Shown here: piece after piece, positions 45,681 to 58,358 of the stretch
Layout of the letters: each line of letters starts with the position of its first letter
Numbering within the stretch: position 1 is the first letter of the stretch
Source: Gnomoniopsis sp. IMI 355080
Lineage: Eukaryota; Ascomycota; Sordariomycetes; Diaporthales; Gnomoniaceae
Assembly (NCBI GenBank): GCA_027946555.1
Contig: JAPEVC010000078.1
Span: 62,001 to 126,000 of the forward strand
Length of the DNA stretch: 64,000 nt
Direction of reading: 5' to 3'
Notes under the pieces: model-generated
Databases searched by the model: none
Seen by the model: the letters and a program-made list of their open reading frames with translations, nothing else
Told to the model about the DNA's origin: nothing
Position numbers and translations under genes: made by a program

Positions 45681-47947
45681 AATTATCATTGTGCTTGATT
45701 TGAACTGGGAAGAAGTTCTGCGTGCACAATGCGCGAAGCCGGCGTTTTGTTTTTTCTTTCCCTTTCTCTGATGGATCATGGAGTGATGCGATTGACATCT
45801 GGCAGTCAAAGATACAGAGAAAGAGACAGAGCAGAATGCGTTTCATTGAGCGGTCAGATTGCCGCAATACGATTTGTTACGATGCATTGTTAGGAAGTTG
45901 AGGTCCTTGCGTCGGACTAACGGATATGCGTTTTGTGTGCTTTTAGGCGAATCTAACACTGGGGTCACATCAACAATCATCTATCACGGCAGAGCTTGAA
46001 CAAGGCGTTTCTGAATGGTATCATCGTGATGTGTCTCTCATGACAAAACGGTATCAGCCATGAGGTTCCTCACTGCGATGACCTGGGCCACGGCGCCAGG
46101 TTTCCCTCAATAATGAACTTAATCAAGCTCGCGAAATATAATCGCGAGCCAAACCTACCGTGACTTACTTGCGGACATGCCCCGGCTGGCGGAAAAAAGC
46201 CCTTGGACTAATCAGCGGAGACATCGTGCGCCCAGCCAAATCTCTCCCGTCTTCCCACGGCGAGATTTGAATATGTGTTGTCCTCATTGGCATTTAAACA
46301 TCAATCATCCAGGACCCAGCTAGAGCCACAAGCTCCACTGCAGGGCGAACGCGCCTTGGATATTACAGAAAACAGCCTCGCAAGGAACCTGGGCAATACA
46401 CCCCACTATTTGCACGATTCGTGAGCTCCCATGACAACAAGTAATTTCTCGCAATCTAGTATATGCGCCCATGGGGCCAGTGAAATGACCAGACTTGGTA
46501 CACGTTGGATAGTATGCCGTTGGGCCACAGGGCTGCTTTCGTCGACAACACAAAGCAGACGACCCCGGCTCGGGCTGGGAGTCAAGCTATTCACTGTATT
46601 CAAAGCTCAAGTAACAACCACTCCCTCGCACGCCCCGATTCCCCTACCCCCAACCTCCTTCACAAGACTCGCGCACCGCGTCATCGAGCAGCGTAAGGTC
46701 TCGTTCACACGATGGGACAAAGGTCCGCATTTCGAGAGATGTGCCGCCCGAAGAATCTGGCTGTCATGTCTTCCCAACCGTCACAAGGCATTGATATAGA
46801 TGCAGAAGGTTGCTCTGGACAGTCTTGGCAGAGTCTTGGTCCCAGGTGTACAGCTGTTCAGGTATGATTGACTGGATATGCATGCGGGTGGACTTGGGGC
46901 ACGTCCGGCAGATTCTTAGAAATCTAGGTACGCTTGGAAGAGGCATATGCATTGTTGGCAGCTTGTCCACTGTCTCCAATCGTGGGGTTGGCCGTGCGGA
47001 TCGGTGGGGACAGCGAAAGCACCGCCATCCACCGCCTGAGGGTAGTCCTGCCTTGTTGAGATGGCTGGTGACCAATACGCACGGTCTGCTCGTCTTAAGA
47101 GCCTCATCCATCACCATTCCGACGCGACACTCTTCTCTGCGCCGAGGAGCCAGTTGCGACCCATTCGTGCTCTTCCGTACAAGAATGCGCATTATTTGGC
47201 ATGTATCATGATGACGGAGTATCGTCCTGTCGCTGATCGTGGGAGTGACTGGCTGGAGCCCCTATCGCACGCTATGGTGAGCCTTGGCCATCGGTTCGTG
47301 ATTCCGTCCTGTCGCTGTCTCTCGAGCGCCCAAGACAGTGGATGCCAGTCAGTCCCTTTGGCTCACTTTCTCGCAACCGGAAAGATACTACCGTCCAATT
47401 CTGTGAGTCGCACAGGATGATCCGGGTTGTCCAAAAGATACAGTCGAAGATGAAGGACCTTTTGACGCAGCCGGTCGTCTACCTCCCCATGGCCGGCGAG
47501 TGGTATGCAGAAACCGTTGGACAATTTCAATGGCGTCCATGATGACGTCGGGGTGACTGCTGTGACTATTGACGACCTAATGGATCACGATACGAAGAAT
47601 CTGATGGCGCCGTGCTCTCTTCTCCTGCCGGACCGCGTTATTGGCGTCTAGTTGCCCGTTGTGGATCTTCATGGTTTTTAACGGTGACTCGGCCCGTGAG
47701 TTGTGCCCGGGCGGCAGTCTTAATTCTCTTCTGGACCTTGTGGCCCAACTCGCCATGTTGAACAGGGTCGCTTCAGGCTTACCCCCGTGACTATTGGCAG
47801 GCCCGTAGGTGATCGTCGAGGTAGGTCGGGCCCACCGTAGAAAGATCTCCCTCGTAGCGATCGGGAGACGTATCATTGGGTTTAGATTTAGAGAGGCAGC
47901 CTGGACGATGCCACGATCAGCTGTCGTGAGGTGGATGTAATTTGGCC
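45681..47947. other. intergenic, 2.3 kb
   Basis: No gene could be built between the convergent proline dehydrogenase and CGI121 genes. Several 60-140-codon frames between 46.4 and 47.6 kb overlap on both strands without a recognised pattern. A decayed gene is possible but not shown. Confidence 0.45.
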
Positions 47948-48620
47948 TTAGACCCCGCGCAAAGCCATGGCGCCCAGGATAAGCATCTCCGACTCCCTCA
48001 GCTTGGTTTGTTCGTCCTTGATGGAGGCTAAAACAGGAATTTTGAGCTTGTAGTACTTCTTAATCTTGTCCCAGTCGGTAGATGTGGCAATCTCTTCGTC
48101 AGTAAAAGGAACGGCCGTCCCTTTCACGTTGGCAGACAGGTGCTCCCAGATGTCTTGGGCGTTGGGCGGCTGGGGTCTCTCGTCCGTGGGAAAGAGGATC
48201 TTCACAACAATGACGTCCCGTACATCGGCGGAAATACCGTAACGGCGGTAGGCTTCCGAGATCTGTGTCGGACCCCGTGTCAGTGCGATCCAGACAGAAC
48301 ATAAGTAGGCAAGGTGGGAAGGGAGAAGGTGGCGGGCTCACGTTGTTACTGGCGCTGAGCGCGTTGACCGTCTCGGCGTGAACGTTTGGCGACCGCAGCT
48401 TGCCGTCAACGAGGCATGACAGCGCCTTGAAAACAGCGGCCAGAACGTGGAGGCGGGAGGCGATGGCGCTGGCGTCGATGAAGGCGTATTCAAAGTCAGC
48501 GTTGCGCGCGAGCAGTTGCGACTGCAGGAACCCTGCGTTGGAAACGTTCTTGAAGAAGGCGACGTGCACACTGTGAGAGGCTGGCACGTGATCGAGTTTG
48601 ATATTCTCGAGGAGAGACAT
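47948..48620 (-). CDS. CGI121: EKC/KEOPS complex subunit CGI121
   Basis: Two exons, complement(join(47948..48262,48342..48620)), give 197 residues with the ATG at 48620. The 79-base intron (GTGAGC...ACAG) follows SASNN and precedes ISEAYRRYGIS, the usual break in this family. Diagnostic blocks are HSVHVAFFKNVSNAGFLQ, ARNADFEYAFIDASAIASR, HVLAAVFKAL, SPNVHAETVNALS and VRDVIVVKIL. Length fits the ~180-200 typical of CGI121/TPRKB. The protein is the regulatory subunit of KEOPS that binds the Bud32 kinase and tRNA during N6-threonylcarbamoyl-adenosine (t6A) formation. It is also linked to telomere upkeep in yeast. It is housekeeping. Confidence 0.93.
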
Positions 48621-48951
48621 GTTTGTCAGAATAAGGAACTGGAGTCCGTCCCTCACGAATATGGCGTATAGAAGGGGGAAGGGAAAAGGTCGACGTGAAG
48701 GTCGCGAGAGCGGGGCAAGCCGTCAGTTTTTCCTCGACAATTGCGGGTGTGTTGTACTGGTGGGTCAAAAGGGATTTCTGATCGAGCGCCACTATACTGA
48801 TTCCAAGCTTGCTAGACGAAACGAATACTAATCTCCCTTCACAACAACATCGACCGTGGGAACATTGAGGTGCGCTTTGCTGCGATTCTTCTCGTCGTAC
48901 ACCCGGGGCTCCGGAGCGGGTCCCGCTTCAAAACGGTTCCGGGAACGCGCC

Positions 48952-49059
48952 TTACATCCGCTCCGCTCCGCCCCGATCCAACGTTCTCCATCCTCCAAAA
49001 AGTTTCAAACCAGAAATGATCCCGAGTACAACGGTCAAGTAAATCACTGTATAGCTCAT
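48952..49059 (-). CDS. possible 35-residue single-TM micropeptide
   Basis: A short frame with good start context (AACATGAG) encodes MSYTVIY, then a hydrophobic span of about 17 residues (LTVVLGIISGLKLF), then a short charged tail (RTLDRGGAERM). It lies upstream of CGI121 on the same strand. Small one-span proteins of respiratory or ER complexes look like this, but a chance frame is at least as likely. No family is recognised. Confidence 0.2.
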   Translation of the reverse strand: MSYTVIYLTVVLGIISGLKLFGGWRTLDRGGAERM

Positions 49060-52000
49060 GTTTCCGAGCCATCCATCACATGCAAGATCTAAACCCTTTT
49101 CATCTAGGGGCCCCTCGCCGCCGCTCCCCGCCGGCACACGTTCACGGAATTCGGACGGAAATGTCACATTCCGTCTTAATGCTGTATCTTCCTTCCGCGT
49201 CAGAGATCTTCGTAGTTGCAAACCTTACAAGCCGACCAGGGTACTTCTCACAAAAACACACTAAATGTACCATTGAAAGTTTATAGGACATCAGGGTACC
49301 TCGAACAGCAACTTCACGGTCGGATGGCTTCACGCGCTTACCTTAGGAAGGCAGTCACTAGTGCTCTCGTCACCTCGTGAAGTTACGTGAAACAGCTTCT
49401 TGGCCTTCTTGAGACAAAGCAAAGTTGCAGAAAACTAACACTGTCACCTTTTTTTCGATATCCTCTCGGCTTGCATGCGGTCGAGCCCCGTCTCGAGGGT
49501 GATACTGCCAGGTAAGCAGATGACGTGCTTGAACGAGTTCTCGTCTGAAGGATTAGCAGGCCTGGATTCATACCGAATCATAAGCTCACCAGGCCCCGAA
49601 ATACATCAACTGGGTTAGTGGGACGAACTTTCATGGGCCGGAACATGCAATTGGCATCAACTTCGGAAGCCTTATGGTGCTTCGGAGCTCCTAACTCCGA
49701 TGTCAACGCTCCATCCGAGGCCGATAGCAACAGGTCCACTCACAACCACGTTGACGCGAAATTTGCAACTGAAATTACTCCATTATATTGAAAATGCACT
49801 GCGACTGTGCTAATGATACCAAAATGTCATTTGCGTTCAGAGAGCTCAGCATGAAAAGCCGGCGCAAAACTCAGGTGGATGACGGAAGAACCATGTCGTG
49901 TCACTGGAACCGAATCATCATCTTAGCCCAATAGTCCTTGTGTAGGATCGTGGCAGTGCCTAAAGCATTTTGGGGAGCAAATTGAAGACCAGAGATCTCT
50001 AGAATGTTCACAAATCAATAATGATGCGTATGAACTCTCGATCGATAGTTGCTAATGCTAATGCTCGCTTTCCACTGACTCAACGTACAAATCCCAAAGA
50101 GGCAATTATTAGGTGTGTTACACGTCTGATGCTCTGATAGATTGTTGGTCTAATAGTTGGCTTCACCACTGGTACTATCAGAACAATCTGATCACGTTGA
50201 AACTGTACTTTGACGATCGTTTTTGCGTCGAGCCTGCAAAAACAGCATGACTTTGGGGATGGCTTCGAGAATTGTGCGCTCACGACAGAAGACTGAACAA
50301 CATGAGAACGACATCCATGGTACTCTTCAGAATGAGTCTGAGCAGGAAGCTGGCATGATTTCCTAAAAAGATCAGACACCCCTCTTTACCACAGCTTTGC
50401 TGTACTCTGCGCAATAAATTGCCACAGGCGGTCCAGTGGGGTGCCAGACCTGTTCACAGGAGTAGTGGCACTAGGATGATCCTGCACTGGCTAATAAGGG
50501 AGGTCGTGTGACCAAGACGCTCTTTGAAAATGGCCAAAGGCCCGTCGCCTTCCAAGCGGTGTAGGCAACGTGTTGAGTGTCTAACAATACCGTAGAGTTT
50601 CCATCCGCATGCCCCATGATGAAGGTGATATAACTTCTCCACGCAATGTTGCCACCGAAGACAGTCAAATTTCAATGGAGGCTGAAAGCAGGGACACTGT
50701 TGTTTCTACTGGGAAAAGTTGCTCGTCAGAAACAAAGTGCGATATCGCTTTCGCACACATGTCTCTGGCGATCGATGCTGGACCCTAGTAAGATACGGGA
50801 CTGTCACAGCTAGAGGAAGGGATGAGGTGTGTCCCTGAGATTCAAGGAGATGTGATGGACGAAATTCTAGCACAGCCAGGCTCATGTTTTTCATCCCGGC
50901 TTGGGCACGCAGGAAAACGCGTACAGGACAGCTGGCATGCTCCGTCCTCCGCCAATCTGTTCGTCTAGGAGTAGAAGAACGTCTTCCATAGCCAATGCTG
51001 CTTGATAGTTCTGATGCCCAATCTAATTTGTTCAAGGACATAGGTACGATAGATTATAGAGTCATGTGAGCTCTAGAACGTAGCAGCTTATATACAAGTT
51101 GCGGTGCAGAACAGTGACTCCCAGAGCAACTTCATTGTATCTTAACCAACCGCCCGGGCTCAATTCACAGTCGACGGCTCTATGTTCTGTCTATACTCGG
51201 ACATTAGACTCGATTCGCCTTGAGGATCAGGCCATTTCACCCGGATATGCCAGCCTTCTTTCGGTTCTCGTGATCATCGCTTTGCGAAGGATCAATGTGG
51301 AGTACGGCGATTCAAGGGAACATGGTAGGACCGTATAAAACAAGCCTCTATTACAACCAGGTGGGCCATGAAGAGTCGAGGCTGTCTGAGCTCTCAGCTG
51401 GGGGGCAGGACTCAGACGTCCTCCACGGACACTGGTACACGTGTACTGTACGCTGGAAAACTCCTGTACTGTGTCAGAACTGCTGGAGCTACGGAAATCC
51501 GCCAAGACAGGATGGCTTGTTGCACGGTTGCCTTGTTTGTGTAGCAAGATCTGTGGGTCACAGGCAATTCTGGCAACACAATCTCGCGTCGGACTGCAGG
51601 TGTGGTGAGCATCTGAACGAATGTCATGTGGTCGCGCAGGGCACTGCCTGACATCAAGAACTTGGACGGTATTTCGAGGCTATCATACCTAAGTAGCCCA
51701 TACTTGATGCCGACTGTATCAAGGGAGCGTAGGTATTTCCGAGGTCCGCCGGGTATGTGGAAAAATTGCAATGAGGTCCAGAAGCTATCAAGGACCATAA
51801 TGGGAATGCATGAATCAAAGGCTGTGGAGGTAAAGATTTGCAACCAAGGGAGCTGCAACTTTCATTGTCGTCCCAACCGTATGAATACGTTGAGTGTGTT
51901 ATCTAGAAGATACCTACCCTAATGTAGCTCCAGATGAGATTGGTCGTCGCACAGAACAGCACTAGAGTAGGACTGGCGTCATCCAATTGCAGCATCAGGA

Positions 52001-54700
52001 TGTCCCGCAAGCTCGTGCGTAAGATAGCCCATTGCCATCGAGCATGAATGCTTCCATAAAAGATTAAAAGCTGTCAATTCAACCTATGATTCCCGGTCCC
52101 CATCTGAGGGCTTGATTCGCGCGAATCGTAGACGAAAGGGTGCACTTGAGGTCCCATTCCTCCTCACTTCCGCGGACGTTCTTTGATGTAGAGCATGTTC
52201 ACTTGACCCAATGCATGGTGAAATGATTCAATTCACAAGCTGTGACCTGTGTGTCCGTCCTTTCTTCTCGGACAGGTGAGCTTTTGCTCGGTACCAAGCG
52301 CATTGGGAGCCGCCTTCATAAGGTTACAGGAGCCTTGGAAGTGTACGCCCATCCAAGTCGTTCGTTGCGGATTTGCTTTCGAAGAAAAAAACGACTTCGG
52401 AAGGGGACTGTGTGCTATAATCGACAGCATCCCAAGTCATGCTACATACATGTTGACTCTGATTCAGATGTTGGAGAAATAGTAATGTAAAACAACCTCG
52501 GAGCACAGGGCACAGGGCAGGTGGTGTCGCAGAATTCCGCAAGCCCTACGTCCATGCCAACCTATCGGATGTGCCCCCTTCTGTCAATTCGGTGGGTGCC
52601 CATAATCTACAACATCCATGATCTTATGTCAGTTAAATTCCAGCTGCTACTTACCTGCCTACGAAGCCGAAAGCATTGGCCTTCGTGAATGTTGTCTCTT
52701 GTTAGGGTGTCGTCGGGATTGTAGCATCCTTGGGCCGCGGCATTTGGTTTCCGGGAGCCCACGCAATTGCGATATGCGTAGCCTGCCCGCGCTTTTCCCT
52801 AGCTTGCTGTTCTTTTATTGCCTATCGAGCAGTTTCGGTGTCCTTGATTTCGAGGCTGATCGCTTTGGTCAAAGACGACTGTGCCACTCAGCAAGCTGAA
52901 GTAGCGACGAGTCGTCCAGTTGGCTCGACAAGAGTATGTACATCGTCAGTCGGTTTGAGTGTGTTTACGACTGTCTCAACGATTCGGTAAATCTCTCTTT
53001 TTCTGGGCGACTAGCCTTACAGTATAGCTGAAGGTGCTGTTGCGCTGGAGAATCATGCGGGCAGCCACGGTGGCGCCACTGACGATTCTACCTTCGCAGA
53101 GTCTCGAGGTCGCAATCGCTACAATCGTTCTCGAGACTTCTCACGGATATGAGGACCAATTCGGCACGTCTTTCGTTATGTCTATCATCACGTCTTTCGT
53201 TGTTTACGAAGCGATGGGGGAGCCGTTCGTTTTCTTTATCGTTCGTAATCCGGGATCTTTCGTAATCGTGACTGCCTGGATGGATGATATAGCTGAAGTT
53301 AGTAAAGAACTTAGGACCAGTGCTAGAGGCTTGAAAGGAATTGAGCCACGCTAGTGGAAGACAACGCCAAAGGGGAAAAGTGCGCTCTAGACGCCTTTCT
53401 GACATGATCTCCCAACCTCGAGGCTAGCCTCTAGCCTTGTTCTCTCTTGTAATTGGTTACCGCGGCATGGTAGAAAAGTAACGGTGTACTTCAATACTCG
53501 AGCTGTCAGAAAGACTGTCCACTTCTGTCGTAGATGCTCAGTTGTCCAACCTTGGGTTGACCAACCCAGACAAGGAGACTTCAAAATCGGTGGCGGGTCC
53601 ACAGAGGCATGCGGAATCAGCTCACATCCGAGCGGTTCTTTGTACAATCATCAAGGCTCGTCGAGTTGAGTCTCAGGAGTCATCACTGGAGTCGAGAATC
53701 TGAATATACTTTGCGAAGAGTGAATCGGGTTGATGGACTTCAAGGATGCTTTCATTCCGTACTCGGATGCACGAAAGGGGTTTGTGACTTGGAAACTTAT
53801 GAGGAGCCCAAAGGAGCAAAGCCCGATCAAAATAGCTCAGCACCCACCCTGTCAGATCAAACTGCCAAATAATAGGGAGAAACAAAAGTCCATGGGGATG
53901 TCCGAGGCTATAACATCAACTCGTATAAACAGAGTTCCTAGGTATACAATGGACTGAGTCCAAGATTTCGTCACCATGCTTGAACAGTGGATGCCTCATT
54001 GCCCATTATTATTATGCTTGACATCGCCTCCACCCGACAGATTGAACAATACGCCCAACAGCGAAGCAAACCGCCTCCGGACCCGCCTTGACATTAGCGC
54101 ATGACGTGACTGTAGCACTGAGCTCCGACCTTCCTACAGTTCTTGGGATTTTCCGAGGCTCCAAGAAGCCATGCCCTCCAAAGACAGAAAGGTAACAGGC
54201 CTTGGGAGTGGAGAAAACAGGCAGTTCTCCCGGGCTTGATGCATTCCTAGGGAACATACATGCTCGGTCGGACTTCAATAAGTTTCCGCAAATATGATGT
54301 ATTTTCATGATGGCATATTTTGTTGAACCCCATTACCCCTAGGCTTCGGCGAGCCTGGAGGGCTAGGAATGTATTTGTAGGCACAGTAACTTTAGCAATG
54401 ATGCAAGGGCCCGCAGGCGGTGGCACCAACATACTATCACAATTCGACAAATTCGCACGGGGTCGCGACCAGTTTGAATGGCCTTGTAAGCCCTAATAGC
54501 ACGTGTGGAGGAGCTGGTTTCCCGTGGACCAGGGCACACACAAGATTTGTGCGCGCCTCAGTACTGTATGGATACAAGTGCTACCTACTTAGAAGAACAT
54601 GTGTATACTCAATAGAGCCCAGTTTGATTTAGAGAGAGCGGGCCTCGAGTTAAATAAAGAAGCATAAAATTGATTAGGGTCCATCCAACGAGGGACATGT

Positions 54701-54738
54701 CTTTTTTTTCTTTTTCTCTTTTTTTTTAAAAAAAAAAA
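54701..54738. repeat. T-rich tract running into A11
   Basis: Pyrimidine runs of T with a few C pass straight into eleven A, giving a T8-9/A11 self-complementary centre. It is a low-complexity site that could form a small hairpin or reflect an old insertion edge. Confidence 0.7.
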
Positions 54739-56062
54739 GCGCGAATCGGAATTAGGTACCTTCTTTTCAGCTGACAGGGGTTCTCGGACGGAGCCATGGC
54801 CCATACTACCATGGTGGCACAGCGAAACTTTATGTACGGATGTACTCACTGCATACCTGGTACACCGCGCGCCCCCAAAGCAATGACTTGAGCAGCATTG
54901 TATCCACTCGCTCGACTCTCGCATATATTCAGAGCCCAATCGCTGTGATACGGAGGCGTCGAGATGAAACAGGGCAGCGGCCGCGAGTGTATCGCGCATG
55001 CCCGCCCAGGAGCTTTGCGTACTGTCGTCTTCGCGATTTCTACTGATTAGGTATCTGGAATTGCCGGGCAAAGGTTCCGAAGCTGTCGTGTCGCGTGGTT
55101 CGCGTCAGTCTTCTCAGGGGGGTGGTATCCACTGTAACTGTACGCAATACTTTGAGCTTGTACAAAGCAAGTACATATCATGCAGATCTGATCTCGCCTT
55201 TGCGCACCTGAACTTCGGATCGCGTTGCCGGCGATCTTCAAGATCCACCGTTGCGTTCCCCTTGTGTGCAAGTGACATTACTTGTGGATGATTGTCAGTA
55301 CCACGCGTCAGTCGAGTCCGAGATCTGGCCCAACTGTAACAAAACATGGCGCATTATGTGCGGCAAAGTACTTTGTTGTGCCAAGGCATTCTCATTACTT
55401 CTACATACTATGGTACACGCTGGCGGGTAATACCCCTGCCGGCCACCATGCGCAGTCAATCGGAAAGTATAACCTCTTGAATAGGTTGCACCTGGTGCGC
55501 TTGGGCACCAGGTAGGAGGGACTCTTGCAGATGGGTCAGACAGGGGATAGCTCTCATTAGAAACCACAATTCATTTCATGTGTTACTATGAAGGATGTTT
55601 TCTTTTCCCTTCCACATTTGATGCGGCAAAGGATGAAACGGCCAGAGGCAGTTCTGGCTGCTTTATTGAATTACTTACCCCTGGCAAGCGGAATTTCCGG
55701 ATGCTTCTGCAAGAATTCCGACGCCCAGCATAACGTGGCAAATTGAGTGAATGAACTCCATGTAAACTTCGCAGATTACGAGCTCTGGTATTCTGCCTTG
55801 TCATCTTGAAAATGTGTGGCATCTCTCGCCGTCCTGTTTCAAAATATCTATGATCTGAATTCGCAGAGGTGTACGAGAACCAACAAGCCGGGATGTTTTT
55901 GTCATCTTTTATAGCCCTTCGGAGTTAGGCTACAAATCCCATGTGCTCCACTCATTTCGTTTCAGGGAATTTTGACAGCTGGGGCCTGTGCTTACCTTAC
56001 CATGATTTGTATTCCCTGGAAAGTGACCGTGCCGTCGGCCACATCTAAGACACCGGCCGCCG

Positions 56063-56088
56063 GCTACCTACCTACCTAGGTAGTTAGA
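56063..56088. repeat. CTACCTACCTACCTAGGTAG patch
   Basis: Three TACC units lead into an exact TACCTAGGTA palindrome (56073-56082) in the gene-poor region. It belongs to the dispersed motif group. Confidence 0.7.
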
Positions 56089-58358
56089 TGCTGCTCCGAC
56101 CTTGGCTATGCCTGTCTCTCAAGCTCCTCGAGACAAGTTTGATCATCGGCTGAGAGATTATGTGCGTTGGTTGATGAATTAGGTGCTTTTGAATTCAAGT
56201 AGAGCCGTGATGCTGTGAAGATACTAGATATATCCACATGTCAAGCGGGAGGAGATAGTCAGGCTTCTTCAAACATGATCCTGGGAACCCTGTCAGCCAC
56301 CCCCTGCCCCCTCCCGTCTGTCTCAGCCTTATGATTTGTTTCTAGAAGCTTTGTTGTGACTTGTCGACCAATATATCTGGCTCCCGTTAGCTGCTGCCAA
56401 CGTTTCCGGGTAGAACCGTGGCAAGCTACTGAGTATGTGCCATGTCCGTTCGTTTTCCTAGAATAGGTACAATGCGACGAAGTTCTCCATAAAAGAGTCT
56501 GGAACATATCTGAAAGGAAACCATTTCAATCTGAGGTCAAGCTCAGAACAAGCTATTTCAAGATAGACGCTACTGGCATCTGCACATTATTTTATAGTTG
56601 GTCTACACCAAAGTGTGCACAAATACCCTGTCCCCATGTCTCACAAAAGAACCCAAGCCAAGTAATCACATTCGCAAAAAACCCTTCTAATATACACAGT
56701 GCCAGCACGATCTGGCCCCCCTTGACCGCCTGTCCAACTCCTTGGGTCGCACAATACCCACGTGCGCTGTGCTCGGGACCTAGGGCAGGAGGCTGACCCC
56801 TGGGGATTGTGTTGACACTGCCGCAGTGCGTATTTTTGGGCTTTGTGTACAAGTGGACAAGCCCTCGTGATAGCGAGCGGACTCTAGTACTGCAGTCCTG
56901 TGCTGTACACAATACATACGCCACTCAAGCACATCTTTCGAGTCATGGCACAGACCTCACCAAAGCCAGACATGGTCGCGCACATCGCCGATCATAATTT
57001 TATCTCCGTAGGCTCCGCTGCCAGCGGAGTTTGCCGTCCAAAGCACTGTTTTGCTCCTCTTCCTTCAGATTGTGGTTGATCTCCGTGCTCAAGATCGTGG
57101 CCCACGATGTTGCCGGGAGATATTGCCGTAATGTTCGTAGATCAAAACCCACAAATATGGTACGGTATTCTGAGATCGATGGTGCGATTCGCGACATCGA
57201 CCCAAGCTTGGACCTAATAAACCAATCCTGTTGATCCACCTCCGCCGCCGTGGCTGCGGGTAGTGACAGACTTACAGCACAGTGTCTGTACAAAACTGTT
57301 ACTTTCAGCCGCTTGACTTGGCTGACGAATGCGATGATAAGATCTCCATTCGCTTTGTTTTGGCACGGGCCGCAGTGCAGAGCATTCCGTTCTGGGCATG
57401 CAATTCATAGTGATTAGTGAAGCCGGGTTAATATTGCGCGCAGGCTGGGGCGCATAAGGGGCGCAGATACCACACACATGTTGAAAATAGCTTATGGAAG
57501 ACTTGTGGGATTCAGATAGGTTAATTCTTCGAGACATGCTGCTCCCCGAGGCACCCCTCGCAGCCCCTGAGCCACACTCAAGTTGGGATGGCCAAGGCAG
57601 TCTGTCGACACCTAGGTAGCATCTCCGGGCTGCGAATTGCCCAGAGTAGGGATTGGTGAGTCTTATCCACCAGCCAGTTACTTTCCCCAGGTTTGTTTGT
57701 ATTTTCGGCCTCGTCCGACCATTATCAAGGCCCCCCTACACTCCACTGCTCCATACTATTCCCTGAACAACTCGATGTTTTCCCGAAGATGACCCATTGT
57801 GGGTCATGCTTCTTTGCATTGCACCTGGAATTCGCAGTAGGCATAGTCGCACGGTGCATGCCAACTGACCACCACTAGCTAATTGGTGATTTGCAGAGAC
57901 CACAAGCCACGAGTCTCTATCTGTACAACCTTCCGCAAATTTGCGTCAGCCTGCACGTTTTCCTCCCGCAACCGCATAGATTGATCTCGGCTTTCTTTCT
58001 TATTGCACTTACGGCGCGGCGACGGATTTCTGAAGTTGTATTTGTCATTCCTTGCTTGAGCTTGAGAGACGGGCTGTTCGGTGGATCGCCTTTACGTGTG
58101 ACTGGTTGCGCAGGAGGAACGAATAGTCGCGGGACATCCTTGGGTATTGCTTGAGGGGTCTACCCTGGGGGGACACAAGGTCGCAACGTGCATACAACCT
58201 TTCACCGACGCCACTTCATATCATATTGTTCACTATTAATCCTGCAAACACCCTGAATTTGCGGTAAGATCCGTCTCACGAACCGTTGGATTGCACCAAC
58301 AGGTCCGGTTTTGGCTAAGAGCTAAAAATCCGGTTCCAAGCTCCGCGCCCCCAAGAAA

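Larger units (their letters stand above)
48621..58358. other. gene-poor region, 9.7 kb
   Basis: Apart from a doubtful 35-codon frame at 48952, no gene is supported across nearly 10 kb. Frames are short, overlap on both strands and lack family patterns. An exact TACCTAGGTA lies at 56073-56082 and ACCTAGGT at 57610. A T-rich/A-rich tract lies at 54701-54738. No transposase, reverse transcriptase, long terminal repeat or tRNA is recognised by eye. The right end is the promoter of the large Zn2Cys6 regulator. Confidence 0.5.

Noticed and set aside
46810..47420. Overlapping frames of 119-142 codons on both strands
   Set aside because: No recognised motif and no consistent spliced model; a decayed gene is possible but cannot be shown.
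51412..51858. 148-codon minus frame
   Set aside because: It starts without ATG and shows no domain. I could not find adjoining exons that continue a recognisable protein.
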